A DNA stretch of 50,136 bases, from assembly GCA_949419965.1 (NCBI GenBank), contig CASPAC010000011.1, positions 1 through 50,136 on the forward strand. The letters are read 5' to 3'. Source of the stretch: Bacteroidales bacterium. Its GTDB lineage: Bacteria; Bacteroidota; Bacteroidia; Bacteroidales; Rikenellaceae. The notes beneath the pieces are model-generated. The model did no database searches, was not told the origin of the DNA, and worked only from the letters and a program-made list of their open reading frames with translations. The position numbers and the translations under genes are program-made. Positions 1 through 9,555 of this stretch are shown here, piece by piece. Positions within the stretch are counted from its first letter, which is position 1. Each line of letters opens with the position of its first letter.

Positions 1-2
1 CG

Positions 3-938
3 TGCAACCAGTTCGCCATCATCTTCGGCATGCTGGTGGTCTACTTCGTCAACTATCTGATCCGCAACTCGCTGGGCGATACGGCCGAAGCGATCCAGAG
101 CACCATGAACGCCATCGGCTGGCGCCGCATGTTCGTCAGCGAGGCTTACCCGGCAGGTCTTTTCGGAGTGCTGGTCTTCTTCATTCCCGAGACGCCGCGT
201 TTTCTGGCGCTCCGCGGGCGCGACGAAAAGGCCTACTCGGTGCTGGCCCATATCAACGGAGCCACGGAAGCCCGCTCGATTCTGGACGAAATCAAAGCCA
301 CGGTCCACGAACAGCGCGAGCACATCTTCGCCTACGGCGTTGCGGTGGTGGCGATCGGCGTGCTGCTGTCGTTCTTCCAGCAGGCCGTGGGCATCAACGT
401 GGTGCTCTACTACGCACCGCGCATCTTCGAAAACATGGGAGCTTCGGGCGACGCATCGATGATCCAGACCGTGGTGATGGGCATCGTGAACATCATCTTC
501 ACGGTCGTGGCCATCTTCACGGTCGACAAGCTGGGCCGCAAACCGCTGCTCATCATCGGTTCGGCCGGCATGATGGTGGGCATGATCGCACTGGCGGCGC
601 TCTCGTTCACCGACACGATCGGCGTGGCGGCGCTCGTCTTCATCATCATCTACACCGCGTCGTTCATGATGTCGTGGGGCCCGATCTGCTGGGTGCTCAT
701 CGCCGAGATCTTCCCCAACACCATCCGTTCGCAGGCCGTGGCCATCGCCGTGGCTGCGCAATGGATTTCCAACTTCCTCGTCTCATCGACGTTCCCCTCG
801 CTGAGCGCCTGGAGCGTGGGCGGCACCTACTGCATCTACGCCTTGATGGCGCTGCTATCGGCCCTCTTCGTATGGCGTTGGGTGCCCGAAACCAAAGGCA
901 AGACGCTGGAGGAGATGTCCGCACTCTGGAAAAAATAA
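3..938 (+). CDS. xylE: Sugar/H+ symporter of the MFS sugar-porter family, XylE-like (5' end outside the window)
   Basis: This inner-membrane MFS permease imports a pentose or hexose with a proton. The 311 visible residues cover roughly the last two thirds of the protein. They follow E. coli XylE closely from memory: a CNQFAIIFG segment, a PETPRF loop motif, FQQAVGINVVLYYAP, DKLGRKPL between helices, MSWGPICWVL and a C-terminal PETKGKTLEE signature. The reading frame is open to the window edge, so the start lies upstream; the ATG at 30 is internal. A perfect hairpin follows the stop, and susC downstream has its own promoter. The family is certain; D-xylose as substrate is an inference from similarity to XylE. 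Confidence 0.93.
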   Translation, partial: CNQFAIIFGMLVVYFVNYLIRNSLGDTAEAIQSTMNAIGWRRMFVSEAYPAGLFGVLVFFIPETPRFLALRGRDEKAYSVLAHINGATEARSILDEIKATVHEQREHIFAYGVAVVAIGVLLSFFQQAVGINVVLYYAPRIFENMGASGDASMIQTVVMGIVNIIFTVVAIFTVDKLGRKPLLIIGSAGMMVGMIALAALSFTDTIGVAALVFIIIYTASFMMSWGPICWVLIAEIFPNTIRSQAVAIAVAAQWISNFLVSSTFPSLSAWSVGGTYCIYALMALLSALFVWRWVPETKGKTLEEMSALWKK

Positions 939-975
939 GAAGCACAAACAACTCCTATCCCTATTAATGCACATC

Positions 976-1018
976 AGCCGCAAGCCGCGAACGTTATAGT
1001 TCGCGGCTTGCGGCTTTC
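976..1018 (+). terminator. Long perfect hairpin after the sugar symporter
   Basis: Arms 976-992 and 999-1015 are perfect 17-bp inverted repeats around a 6-nt loop. The T-run after it is short (TTT), so it could be a weak or bidirectional terminator or an mRNA-stabilising stem. Confidence 0.75.
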
Positions 1019-1485
1019 AGGTCGCCAGTAACGGAACCGACGAACGTTGGCCTCACCCTCTCCGAAATGCGATGCAAAACGCGGATTGTTCGCCGGAACC
1101 AAAGGGCCCGGATCCCCAGCGGCACGGTGCGAGCCCTCCGCGACCCTGTCCTTCGGAAAGGAAGCAGGCCGCAAAGCCCGGTCAACTCCGAATTCCGCAC
1201 TGCCGGCACAACGATACATGCCACCGCAAATCATTTTTTTTCAGTATTGAAAACAAAAGAATGATTAAAAAAAATTTAAATAACACACTCCGAAAGTTGG
1301 ATTTTTATTCAAAAAAGTAGTAAAAATAATCGCGGAGACCATTTTCTCGGCCACCCCCTGTTTGCCAAATGAAAGAATCGGTTATCTTTGTGTACCGTTT
1401 GCCGGAAAGCGGTGCGGAAACCGCCGGCCGGCGAACAGCAAGAGAATCTCTCACAACCTAAATTTATCAACCAAATTTTTCTTAA
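1019..1485. other. Intergenic leader region of susC
   Basis: No credible gene is seen. The left half (about 1020-1210) is GC-rich and without a conserved reading frame. From about 1225 to 1330 it turns strongly AT-rich with A and T runs, as is common upstream of Bacteroidetes promoters. The susC promoter lies at 1361-1390, leaving a leader of roughly 90 nt. Confidence 0.6.
1361..1390 (+). promoter_or_regulatory. Bacteroidetes-type promoter of susC
   Basis: A TTTG -33 box at 1361-1364 and a TATCTTTG -7 box at 1383-1390 are separated by 18 bp, matching the TTTG/TAnnTTTG consensus of the Bacteroidetes primary sigma factor. Transcription would start near 1397. Confidence 0.75.
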
Positions 1486-4400
1486 ATGAAAAACTTTTCT
1501 CTCAAACTGGTTCTAACCCTGGCGTTAGGCTTGGGCTTTGCGGCCACCGCATCGGCCCAAAACCTGAGGGGGGGGGTCAAGGGTACTGACGGACAGCCCG
1601 TTATCGGCGCTTCCGTCATTATCGAAGGCACCAACCTCGGTACGAGTACCGACGTGAACGGTCAGTTCGCACTCAACGTGCCCGATCCTGCCAAGAACGT
1701 GCTGCTCGTTTCGTTCATCGGCATGAAGGACGAGCGGGTCAACGTCGCCGGACGCACCAGCATCGACATCGTCCTGCATGAAGACGCCACGCAGCTGGAT
1801 GACGTCGTGGTGGTAGGCTACGGTATAAGCAAGAAAACCGACCTGACCGGTTCGGTGGGTTCGGTCGCTGCCGGCGAGATCGCAGGCCGCGGTACGACCC
1901 GTCTGGAGGATGCCCTTCAGGGCGCCGTGCCGGGCGTGAGCGTCACGCAGACCAACAGCCGCGCCAACGGAGGCTTCGACATCCAGATCCGCGGCCAGGC
2001 CTCGATCAACAACGCATCCGCGCCGCTCTACGTCATCGACGGTATCGTATGCTCGTCGATGGACTTCCTCAACCCCGAGGACATCGAGCGCGTCGACATC
2101 CTCAAGGACGCGTCGTCGACGGCCATCTACGGTTCGCGCGCTTCGGCCGGCGTGGTGATGATCACCACCAAGGGTGCCAAGGGTGCCAGCAAGGCTCAGC
2201 AGGTGACCGTTTCGTACGACGGTTACTACGGTATCCGCCAGCGCGCGCGCATGCCGGACTTCATGGACACCCAGGAGTGGATGGACTACCGCTTCGCCCG
2301 CTACACCGAGCTCGACAAGACGACCTATAAGGACGGTATCGATCCCGAAGGCCATCCCCAGTTCGCCATCGGCGGCCGCGAGACCATCGTATTCCAGGGC
2401 GCTGTCGGCGGCGACCACCGGACTTCGCCGCTCTACCCGCTCTACATGCAGAACAAGACTTTCAACTGGGCCGACGAGGTGCTGCGCACCGCCGCCCAGC
2501 AGAACCACTACATCAGCGCTTCGGGTTCGAGCGAATCGACCTCCTATCGTCTGGGCTTCGGCTATCAGAGCGAGGAGAACGTATTCAAGAAGAACGACTA
2601 CGAGCGTTTCAACATCAAGGGTGCGTTCGACAGCAAGCTCAACAAGGTCGTGGAGGCCGGCATGTCGGTCAACCTGGCCTACGACGTGCAGGACGACTTC
2701 ACCACCGACGGTTCGAACGCCTACTCGCCCTACAACAACGCCTTCTGGTTCGCCCCGATCCTCTCGCCCTGGGATGAGAACGGCAAGCTCTACGAAATGC
2801 CCGGCAAACCCGGCAACGGCGTGTCGTTCACCTCGACGCCCAACCCGCTGATCGACTTCATCCTGCCCAATGCCTACGAAAACCAGACGCGCAAGTTCCA
2901 CGTATTCGGCAGCGCCTACCTGCGTTTCAACCTCTACGACGGTCTGAAGTTCACGACGACCTTCTCGCCCAACTTCTACCACGGCCGCCAGGGCATCTTC
3001 TTCGGCACAGGCGTGACGGATGAATTCCCCTTGGGTTCGAGTTGGTTCCAGAAAAAGAAGTACAACGAAGCCAAAGTGGTCAACACCGACCGCTTCGACT
3101 GGACGTGGGACAACCAGGTCGACTACAACAAGACCTGGGGCGACCACACCTTCGGTGCCATGGGTCTCTTCTCGATGTACGCTTCGAACAAGGAGACCTA
3201 CACCATGAGCGGCCGCAACATCTCGGACGACAAACTCTCCTACCACGCATTGGCCAAGGCCGGCACCGACGGCAAGTCGATCGCGTCGACCTACACCGAA
3301 TCGTCGCTCGTTTCGGTAGCCGCACGTCTCAACTACTCCTACAAGGGCAAGTACATGGCTATGGTGACGATGCGTGCCGACGGTTCGTCGCGTTTCGCCG
3401 AAGGCAACCGCTGGGGCTTCTTCCCCTCGGCCGCCGTGGCATGGCGCATGTCGGAGGAGAACTTCCTGAAGAGCGCTTCGTGGCTCGACAACCTGAAGCT
3501 GCGCGCAGCCTACGGTGTGACGGGTAACAACAACGTCAGCGACTACGTAACGATGTCGTCGGCTGCCGGTCCCAACTATGTGGTCATCGGCGGCGAAGAG
3601 TTCCAGGGCTACTACCCCAACGGTCTGATCGACCTCGGCCTGCAGTGGGAGGAGATCAAGGAGTTCAACTTCGGTGTCGACTTCTCGGCATTCAACGGCC
3701 GCCTGGGTCTGACCGCCGACGTCTACCGTCGTCTGTCGGACGGCCAGATCATGAAGGCCACCGTGCCCGTCGAGACCGGCGAGACCTCCATCACGACCAA
3801 CATCGGCTCGGTCCGCAACGCCGGTATCGAGCTGGGCTTCAACTTCGGCGTTCTCCGCCTGCAGAACTTCACCTGGGACCTGGGCGTCAACTTCTCGCGC
3901 AACTGGAGCAAGATCAAGGAGCTGCCCAACGGTGACGACGTGGCCAACAACTGGTTCCTCGGCGAGCGCCTCAACGTGCTGCGCGACTACAAGCACACCG
4001 ATGTCGTGACGGCCGACGGCGTGACGATGCACACCAAGGACGGCGACGTCCACTACACCCTCAAGGAGGCTTACGAGAAATTCGGTCTCTACGAAGGTAC
4101 GATGGGCGTACACGACTGGAACAACGACGGCAAGATCAGCGACGAAGACAAGCAGATCTACGGCTGCAAGGATCCCAAGTGGATGGGCAGCATCACCTCG
4201 TCGATGGCGTTCTACGGCTTCGACTTCGGCTTCACGATCTACACCAAGCAGGGCCAGTGGTCGCGTTCGTACATCCACGAGCAGTACACCGACTACGGCG
4301 ACCGCGGCCGTCAGAAGATCGTCATGGACTACTACATCCCCGCCGGCACGCCGGTTCTCGACCCCGCCACGGGCGACATCGTCACCCTCACCGAGGCCAA

Positions 4401-4722
4401 ACCCGGCAAATACCCCTACCCCAACAACTCCAGCACCTCGGGCGGCGGCTGGTACGGTTCGAAGGGCAGCGCCAAGGGCGAAGGCTACCAGTATCACGAC
4501 ACTTCGTTCGTGAAGGTGAAAAACATCTGCCTGGGCTACACCTTCCCGAAGCGCTGGATGCAGAAGGCTCACATCAAGCAGCTGCGTCTCTACGTCAACG
4601 TGCTGAATCCTTTCTGCTGGACCGATTACGAGGGCTTCGACCCCGAATGGGCGAGCGCTACGCTGGTCAACGGCGGTCCCGCCTCGGTGACCTACCAGAT
4701 CGGCGCCAACCTGAAGTTCTAA
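1486..4722 (+). CDS. susC: SusC/RagA-family TonB-linked outer-membrane transporter
   Basis: This TonB-dependent barrel moves oligosaccharides or other large nutrients across the outer membrane together with its SusD lid. Of 1078 residues, about 1-25 form a signal peptide ending ASAQ. A carboxypeptidase-regulatory-like domain follows (about 28-105, with PVIGASVIIEG). The plug begins at about 108 (DDVVVVGYG) and includes the RIDVLKDAS-like segment seen here as RVDILKDASSTAIYGSRA. A long beta barrel ends in the aromatic residue of GANLKF. susD follows after 26 bp. A run of nine G at 1568-1576 encodes the first residues after the signal peptide and could cause slippage. The substrate is unknown; the neighbouring XylE-like porter hints at a pentose-containing glycan. 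Confidence 0.95.
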   Translation: MKNFSLKLVLTLALGLGFAATASAQNLRGGVKGTDGQPVIGASVIIEGTNLGTSTDVNGQFALNVPDPAKNVLLVSFIGMKDERVNVAGRTSIDIVLHEDATQLDDVVVVGYGISKKTDLTGSVGSVAAGEIAGRGTTRLEDALQGAVPGVSVTQTNSRANGGFDIQIRGQASINNASAPLYVIDGIVCSSMDFLNPEDIERVDILKDASSTAIYGSRASAGVVMITTKGAKGASKAQQVTVSYDGYYGIRQRARMPDFMDTQEWMDYRFARYTELDKTTYKDGIDPEGHPQFAIGGRETIVFQGAVGGDHRTSPLYPLYMQNKTFNWADEVLRTAAQQNHYISASGSSESTSYRLGFGYQSEENVFKKNDYERFNIKGAFDSKLNKVVEAGMSVNLAYDVQDDFTTDGSNAYSPYNNAFWFAPILSPWDENGKLYEMPGKPGNGVSFTSTPNPLIDFILPNAYENQTRKFHVFGSAYLRFNLYDGLKFTTTFSPNFYHGRQGIFFGTGVTDEFPLGSSWFQKKKYNEAKVVNTDRFDWTWDNQVDYNKTWGDHTFGAMGLFSMYASNKETYTMSGRNISDDKLSYHALAKAGTDGKSIASTYTESSLVSVAARLNYSYKGKYMAMVTMRADGSSRFAEGNRWGFFPSAAVAWRMSEENFLKSASWLDNLKLRAAYGVTGNNNVSDYVTMSSAAGPNYVVIGGEEFQGYYPNGLIDLGLQWEEIKEFNFGVDFSAFNGRLGLTADVYRRLSDGQIMKATVPVETGETSITTNIGSVRNAGIELGFNFGVLRLQNFTWDLGVNFSRNWSKIKELPNGDDVANNWFLGERLNVLRDYKHTDVVTADGVTMHTKDGDVHYTLKEAYEKFGLYEGTMGVHDWNNDGKISDEDKQIYGCKDPKWMGSITSSMAFYGFDFGFTIYTKQGQWSRSYIHEQYTDYGDRGRQKIVMDYYIPAGTPVLDPATGDIVTLTEAKPGKYPYPNNSSTSGGGWYGSKGSAKGEGYQYHDTSFVKVKNICLGYTFPKRWMQKAHIKQLRLYVNVLNPFCWTDYEGFDPEWASATLVNGGPASVTYQIGANLKF
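1568..1576 (+). repeat. G9 homopolymer inside the susC coding start
   Basis: Nine consecutive G bases encode part of Arg-Gly-Gly about 28 residues into SusC, directly after the predicted signal peptide. The frame is open at nine. Loss or gain of one base would truncate the protein early, so the tract is a candidate contingency locus. Confidence 0.7.
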
Positions 4723-4748
4723 TCGTCAACGAACAAGAATCTTAGAAT

Positions 4749-6509
4749 ATGAAAAAATTATTATATGCAGTCGCTCTGCTCGGCATGGTGTCGCTCACAA
4801 GCTGTGAGGACTTCCTGACGGCGGAGAACAAGGGCGCCGTCACGGACAAGGAGTACTTCTCGACGCCCGCCGGCTTCCAGTCGCTGGTCTACGACGCCTA
4901 CGGCACGCTGGACGCCATCTTCAACAGCACCGACGTCACGGCCTACTTCAATGCCGGAACCGACCTCTATTGCAACGGACGCCAGCAGTGCAACACCGCA
5001 TTGCACCGCTGGGATGCCTTCACGCCTGAAAACGGCACGGTCAAGAGCTTCTACAATGCCTGCTACGACGGTATCCGCGCAGCCTATGCCATCAAGTTCT
5101 ATGCTGCCGACGCCAACGTATCGGCCGACGCAAAGACCAAGGCCATCGACGAGGGCCGCTTCGTTGCCGCATTCTACTACTACCTGATGGTCAACAACTT
5201 CGGAGGTGTTCCTATAGTCAAGGAGTACGCTGCCAACTCCGTAACGGGGTATCCGCGCGCTACGGCTGCCGAGGTCTACGACTACATCATCGCGGAGCTG
5301 ACCGGAGTCATCGACAACAACAAGCTCGCCGCATCGACCGCCACCAAGGGCGGCGGCGAAGCCAGCATCGAAGCTGCCCGCGCCCTCCTGGCCAAGACCT
5401 ACCTCTCGGCTGCCTGGGACCTGAACGAGCCCGCCTACTTCAAGAAAGCCGCCGAACAGGCCGACCTGGTGATCAACGGCCGTGAACTCACCGCCGAATT
5501 CGCCGATCTGTGGAAAGCCGACCATTCGGGCGACGACGATGCCGAGTTCATCTTCGACGTCGAGTACTCGAACAGCTCTTCGGTCCACGACCAGCAGGCC
5601 GGCAACCGCTGGCAGAGCTTCTTCTCCAACTACTACGGCGGCAAGGAAGAGGGCATGAAGAACGGCAGTTCCTCTTTCATCCCCACGCTCCACGCACTGA
5701 AGAACTTCACGAAGGAAGACAAGCGCTACTTCGCCACCTTCATGCCGGTGATGCTGGTAACGAAAGTATGGGACCCCAGCCTGACGATGTTCAAAGACAG
5801 CGACGGCAAGGCCTTGGGCGACTACTACGCATTCTATGACAACGGCGAAAAGGCCGACGGCAAACCCGTGGGCGTCTACTACCCCGCCTGGTGGGAGAGC
5901 GACGACGCTTCGATCGCCGCATGGCGTGCCGAGGATGCGGCCAACCGTACCCAGACTTTCGTGATCCGTCAGGACGAAAAGACTTCGATCATGGACACGT
6001 GGGCCGATTACAAAATCACGCCGACCTACGACTTCACCCATCCCGACACGCATCTCAAATCGTGGTCGACGACACCCTGCCGCAAGTTCGACGACTGCAC
6101 GGCCGCCAACCGCAACTACGACGCCGGCCACAGCCTGCGCGACCTGCACGTCATCACGCTGCCCGAGATCTTCCTCGTGGCTGCCGAGGCCTATCTCAAG
6201 GACAACCAGTCCGACAAGGCACTGGCCCGTCTGAACTCGGTGCGCAAGCGTGCCGGTCTCTCGGACGAGACCTCGATCGACATCGACAAGATTCTGAAGG
6301 AATCGGCCTGCGAGATGTTCGGCAACGGCTACCGCCGCATGGACCTCCGTCGCACGGGCAAGCTCGTGGAGTACAACGATCTCTACAACCCGCAGCTCAA
6401 AGGCAATGCTGCGGCGACGATCGGCGAGAAGCTCCTGTGGCCCATCCCGCAGGCAGCCATCGATGCCAATGCAGCCATGTCCGAGGCCGATCAGAATCCG
6501 GGCTATTAA
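4749..6509 (+). CDS. susD: SusD/RagB-family nutrient-binding outer-membrane lipoprotein
   Basis: This is the surface lipoprotein that forms the lid on the SusC channel and binds its substrate. The 586-residue product starts with a lipoprotein signal whose lipobox ends at Cys19 (LTSC), followed by acidic residues (EDF) typical of surface-exported lipoproteins in this phylum. TPR-like helices hold the fold (for example AARALLAKTYLSAAW near 210 and LVAAEAYLKDNQSDKALARLN near 475). The C-terminus has the family's RRTG, LWPIPQAAIDANA and NPGY segments. It is probably cotranscribed with susC. A UUCG-capped hairpin at 6604-6631 ends the unit. No glycoside hydrolase is visible nearby, so the substrate cannot be assigned. 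Confidence 0.95.
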   Translation: MKKLLYAVALLGMVSLTSCEDFLTAENKGAVTDKEYFSTPAGFQSLVYDAYGTLDAIFNSTDVTAYFNAGTDLYCNGRQQCNTALHRWDAFTPENGTVKSFYNACYDGIRAAYAIKFYAADANVSADAKTKAIDEGRFVAAFYYYLMVNNFGGVPIVKEYAANSVTGYPRATAAEVYDYIIAELTGVIDNNKLAASTATKGGGEASIEAARALLAKTYLSAAWDLNEPAYFKKAAEQADLVINGRELTAEFADLWKADHSGDDDAEFIFDVEYSNSSSVHDQQAGNRWQSFFSNYYGGKEEGMKNGSSSFIPTLHALKNFTKEDKRYFATFMPVMLVTKVWDPSLTMFKDSDGKALGDYYAFYDNGEKADGKPVGVYYPAWWESDDASIAAWRAEDAANRTQTFVIRQDEKTSIMDTWADYKITPTYDFTHPDTHLKSWSTTPCRKFDDCTAANRNYDAGHSLRDLHVITLPEIFLVAAEAYLKDNQSDKALARLNSVRKRAGLSDETSIDIDKILKESACEMFGNGYRRMDLRRTGKLVEYNDLYNPQLKGNAAATIGEKLLWPIPQAAIDANAAMSEADQNPGY

Positions 6510-6603
6510 CCGGTGCTCCGGGCAACGGCGGAAAGGGAGCCCGCTCCCCGGGCGCAAGTCCGCCGCCGCAATCCCGGCATCGAACGGATGCAACTCCTTT
6601 TTC

Positions 6604-6640
6604 GGAAGCCGACCCTTCGGGGCCGGCTTCCCTCGTTTTA
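6604..6640 (+). terminator. Intrinsic terminator of susCD
   Basis: Arms 6604-6615 and 6620-6631 pair with one mismatch around a TTCG tetraloop, followed by CTCGTTTTAG. Confidence 0.8.
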
Positions 6641-6673
6641 GCGACAGGGGCTTCGGTGACAAAGGTCTTGGTC

Positions 6674-6822
6674 AAGCCGAGCGCAGAGCCAAGCCGTGCT
6701 TGAGATTTGCCGAGGCGAGAAAACCTGCGCGACAGCGAACGTTTTCGTTAAGCCGAGCGCAGAGCCGAACTTGTTCGGGCTATGCCGAGGCGAGAAAATC
6801 TGCGCGACAGCGAACGATTTCG
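6674..6822. repeat. Two tandem copies of a ~74-nt hairpin-bearing repeat
   Basis: Units at 6674-6747 and 6750-6822 share the ends AAGCCGAGCGCAGAGCC and TGCCGAGGCGAGAAAA through GCGCGACAGCGAACG. The centre differs but keeps pairing potential: CCAAGC/GCTTG in unit 1 and CCGAAC/GTTCGG in unit 2. Related units occur at 16940-17017 (minus) and 45641-45879. No protein is encoded. Confidence 0.75.
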
Positions 6823-6873
6823 ACAAATCACGCGCAGAAATCGTCCGGTTAAAACATTTTCTCGCCCCAGTTC

Positions 6874-6925
6874 GTCATCCTGAGCGCAGCGAAGGATCTT
6901 TTGTATGAAGCGAAGAATCTTCTTC
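6874..6925. repeat. Copy of the GTCATyC interspersed repeat
   Basis: This begins GTCATCCTGAGCGCAGCGAA and continues with AGGATCTTTT and GAAGCGAAGAATCTTC. Related sequences occur at 9556-9628, 11543-11560, 19662-19700 and 49953-49985. The type resembles short dispersed repeats found in many bacterial genomes. Confidence 0.6.
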
Positions 6926-7064
6926 AAGCAGGCGCACCCCGGAACCATACGGGCCCAACACCAAGCCCCCAAAACCTTCAGCTCCCCGCGCAGCAGGGCT
7001 CCGATCCGGCAACCTGCATAAGAAACCTCATGATGAACGACACGGTCGATTCGTCATGATGAAT

Positions 7065-7095
7065 TTTGAATTGTGAATTCTTAGCTCTATCTTTG
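7065..7095 (+). promoter_or_regulatory. Promoter of the thiamin uptake operon
   Basis: TTTG at 7065-7068 and TATCTTTG at 7088-7095 are 19 bp apart, the consensus Bacteroidetes arrangement. The start would fall just before the TPP riboswitch. Confidence 0.8.
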
Positions 7096-7102
7096 CCCCG
7101 AC

Positions 7103-7186
7103 ATTTCGAAGGGGTGCCTTACTATCAGGCTGAGATTATACCCATTGAACCGGAGACGGGTAATGCCGAGACCGGGAAAAGCGTAA
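7103..7186 (+). ncRNA. TPP riboswitch (THI element)
   Basis: The TPP aptamer core is recognisable: GGGGTGCC at 7111-7118, GGCTGAGATTATACCC from 7129, GAACCGGAGACGGGTAATGC from 7147, then CCGGGAAAA. It lies between the promoter and the start of the TonB receptor. A small stem just before the ATG (7217-7222 with 7226-7231) could serve as part of the expression platform. When TPP is abundant, expression of the downstream thiamin uptake genes should fall. Confidence 0.95.
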
Positions 7187-7236
7187 ATCAACACACATAC
7201 CCCTTTTCTGTTCTTTAACTTTCAAAAAGTTTCAAC

Positions 7237-9552
7237 ATGAAAAGGTTACTTCTACCCATCGCGGCGCTCGCATTGTGCCAGGCCGCCAATGCCGGAACCG
7301 ACACGGATTCCCGCAACGGGCAACTTCGCAGCAGCGCAACCACGGCGCAGCAAGGCGTCGAAGACGCAGCAGCGCATCCGGAAGATTCGCTGCGCATGTA
7401 CCGCCTGCAGGAGATCGAGGTGACGGCCACGCGGGCCACCGCATCGACGCCCGTAGCTTTCGCGCAGCTCTCCCACGACGAGATCGCCCGCCACAGCTAC
7501 GGAACCGACATACCGACGGTCCTGGCCCTCACGCCCTCGATGATCGCCACCAACGAAACGGGCATCGGCATCGGCGGCACGTCGATGCGCCTGCGCGGCA
7601 CCGACGCCACACGGCTCAACGTGACGATCAACGGCGTGGCAATGAACAACCCCGATTCGCACGCGATGTACTGGTACGACACGCCCGACCTGATCTCGGC
7701 GGTGGGCAACATGCAGGTGCAGCGCGGCGCCGGCGTCTCGACCAACGGCACAGGCGCTTTCGGCGGTGCGGTCAGCATGACCACCGAGGCGCTCTCCACC
7801 GAATTCGGCGGTTCGGCCTCGCTCTCCTACGGTTCGTACAACACCAATAAGCAGGCGGTGGGAATCTCGTCGGGGCTTCTGGGCGGCCATTGGGCGCTCG
7901 ACGCCCGGCTCACCCACATCGGTTCGGACGGTTACATCGACCGCGGCGCCACCGACCTGAAATCCTACATGTTCCAGGCGGGCTACTACAACGGCAGCAC
8001 GATGCTCAAACTGCTCTCGTTCGGCGGCAAGGCCAAGACCTACCTCACCTACACGGGTGTGACGAAAGCCGACATGGAACTCTACGGCCGCCGCTACCAC
8101 ACCGAGGGGCAATATGCGACCTCGGACGGGCCCTTCGTGCTGGCCGACGGCACGCACGTCGGCTACTATGACGACCACACCGACAACTACCTCCAGATCA
8201 ACAACCAACTGCTGCTGAGCCACCGTTTTAACGACGCCTGGTCGATGAACGCCACCGGATTCTACACCTACGGCGACGGCTTCTACAAGCAATACAAGGA
8301 CAGCAAGAAGCTGGGCGAATACCTCAACATCCGCGGACTTGCCGGCGGCGAAAAAGCCGATCTGATCCGCGAGAAGCGCATGCGCAACCACCTGGCCGGC
8401 GCCAACCTCGCGGCGCACTACGCCTCGCAGCGGCTGGGCCTCACTTTCGGCGGCTCGTACAGCTACTACGGCTCTCCCCACTGGGGTACGCTGGTCTGGG
8501 TGGACGGACTGCGGCCCGAGGAGTACGCCGGCCGCTGGTACGACAACGACGTGGACAAGCACGACGCCAACCTGTTCGTCAGAGCCGACTGGAAGGCGGC
8601 CGAGGGGCTGAACCTCTTCGCCGACCTGCAATACCGCTACGTGGGCTACAAGGCCTGGGGCGTAAACGACAACTACGACAAAAAGACGGGGGCCATGCAG
8701 CCGATCGACGTCGACGAACAATATCACTTCTTCAATCCGCACGCGGGCCTCAGCTACACCTTCGCCAAGCGCCATTCGCTCTACGCCTCGTTCGCCATGG
8801 CACAGAAGGAGCCCACGCGCAGCGACTTCACCGACCGCTACATGTTCTCGGACGACAGCACGCAACCCCGCTCCGAGACGCTCTACGACTTCGAAGCGGG
8901 CTACACCTACCGGGCTCCGAAGATCGACTTCGGCGCGAATTTCTACTACATGCTTTACCGCGACCAGCTGGTGCCCACGGGCATGGTCAACGACGGCAGC
9001 GAAGCGCTGAACGTCAACGTCCCCGACAGCTACCGCTGCGGCGTGGAGCTCTCGGCGGCGTGGCGGCCCCTGCGCTGGCTCACGATCGGCGCCAACGCAA
9101 CGTGGAGCAGCAACAAGATCCGCCGCTACGTCGACCTGCTGGCCGACAGCCCCACCTACGGAGAGGAGCTGGGCACCATGACCATCGCCTACTCGCCCGA
9201 CTGGATCGCCGGCGGCTATGCCGGCTTCCGTTACAAGGGTTTCGAAGCCGTCGTCCGCACCAGCTACGTCAGCAAGCAATACTTCACCAACAACGAAAAC
9301 GAAGCCCTGACCCTCGACGCCTATTGCGTGACCAACCTCGAACTGGGCTATACCCTGCGCACAGGCCGCACGCGCAACGTGCGCTTCGGCGTGACGCTCT
9401 GCAACCTTTTCGACCAGCGCTACGAGAGCAACGGCTACGGCTACTCCTACATGGACACATGGAGCTCCGACACCCCGAAGCGCATCGACGAAGCCTACTA
9501 CTTTCCGCAGGCGCCGCTGCACGTGCTGGCCAACGTGACGGTCCGATTCTAA
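7237..9552 (+). CDS. TonB-dependent outer-membrane receptor, probably for thiamin
   Basis: This is a 771-residue TonB receptor. It has a signal peptide (about 1-20), a TonB-box-like region LQEIEVTATRA near 53, and a plug domain with GGTSMRLRGTDATRLNVTIN and the RGAGVSTNGTGAFGG segment. The rest is a 22-strand-type barrel ending VTVRF. It lacks the N-terminal carboxypeptidase-like domain of SusC proteins. The substrate call rests on context: a TPP riboswitch upstream and a PnuT-like inner-membrane permease downstream, the usual Bacteroidetes thiamin salvage layout. It would pass thiamin to the periplasm using TonB energy. Confidence 0.9.
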   Translation: MKRLLLPIAALALCQAANAGTDTDSRNGQLRSSATTAQQGVEDAAAHPEDSLRMYRLQEIEVTATRATASTPVAFAQLSHDEIARHSYGTDIPTVLALTPSMIATNETGIGIGGTSMRLRGTDATRLNVTINGVAMNNPDSHAMYWYDTPDLISAVGNMQVQRGAGVSTNGTGAFGGAVSMTTEALSTEFGGSASLSYGSYNTNKQAVGISSGLLGGHWALDARLTHIGSDGYIDRGATDLKSYMFQAGYYNGSTMLKLLSFGGKAKTYLTYTGVTKADMELYGRRYHTEGQYATSDGPFVLADGTHVGYYDDHTDNYLQINNQLLLSHRFNDAWSMNATGFYTYGDGFYKQYKDSKKLGEYLNIRGLAGGEKADLIREKRMRNHLAGANLAAHYASQRLGLTFGGSYSYYGSPHWGTLVWVDGLRPEEYAGRWYDNDVDKHDANLFVRADWKAAEGLNLFADLQYRYVGYKAWGVNDNYDKKTGAMQPIDVDEQYHFFNPHAGLSYTFAKRHSLYASFAMAQKEPTRSDFTDRYMFSDDSTQPRSETLYDFEAGYTYRAPKIDFGANFYYMLYRDQLVPTGMVNDGSEALNVNVPDSYRCGVELSAAWRPLRWLTIGANATWSSNKIRRYVDLLADSPTYGEELGTMTIAYSPDWIAGGYAGFRYKGFEAVVRTSYVSKQYFTNNENEALTLDAYCVTNLELGYTLRTGRTRNVRFGVTLCNLFDQRYESNGYGYSYMDTWSSDTPKRIDEAYYFPQAPLHVLANVTVRF

Positions 9553-9555
9553 CCC

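Noticed and set aside
1525..4572. 1015-codon open frame antisense to susC
   Set aside because: GC-rich codon use leaves the antisense frame open; its sequence is low-complexity V/A/D/R and matches no family, while susC is certain.
6674..6822. Small RNA gene or tRNA remnant
   Set aside because: No cloverleaf or promoter is seen; the sequence is better explained as a dispersed hairpin repeat.
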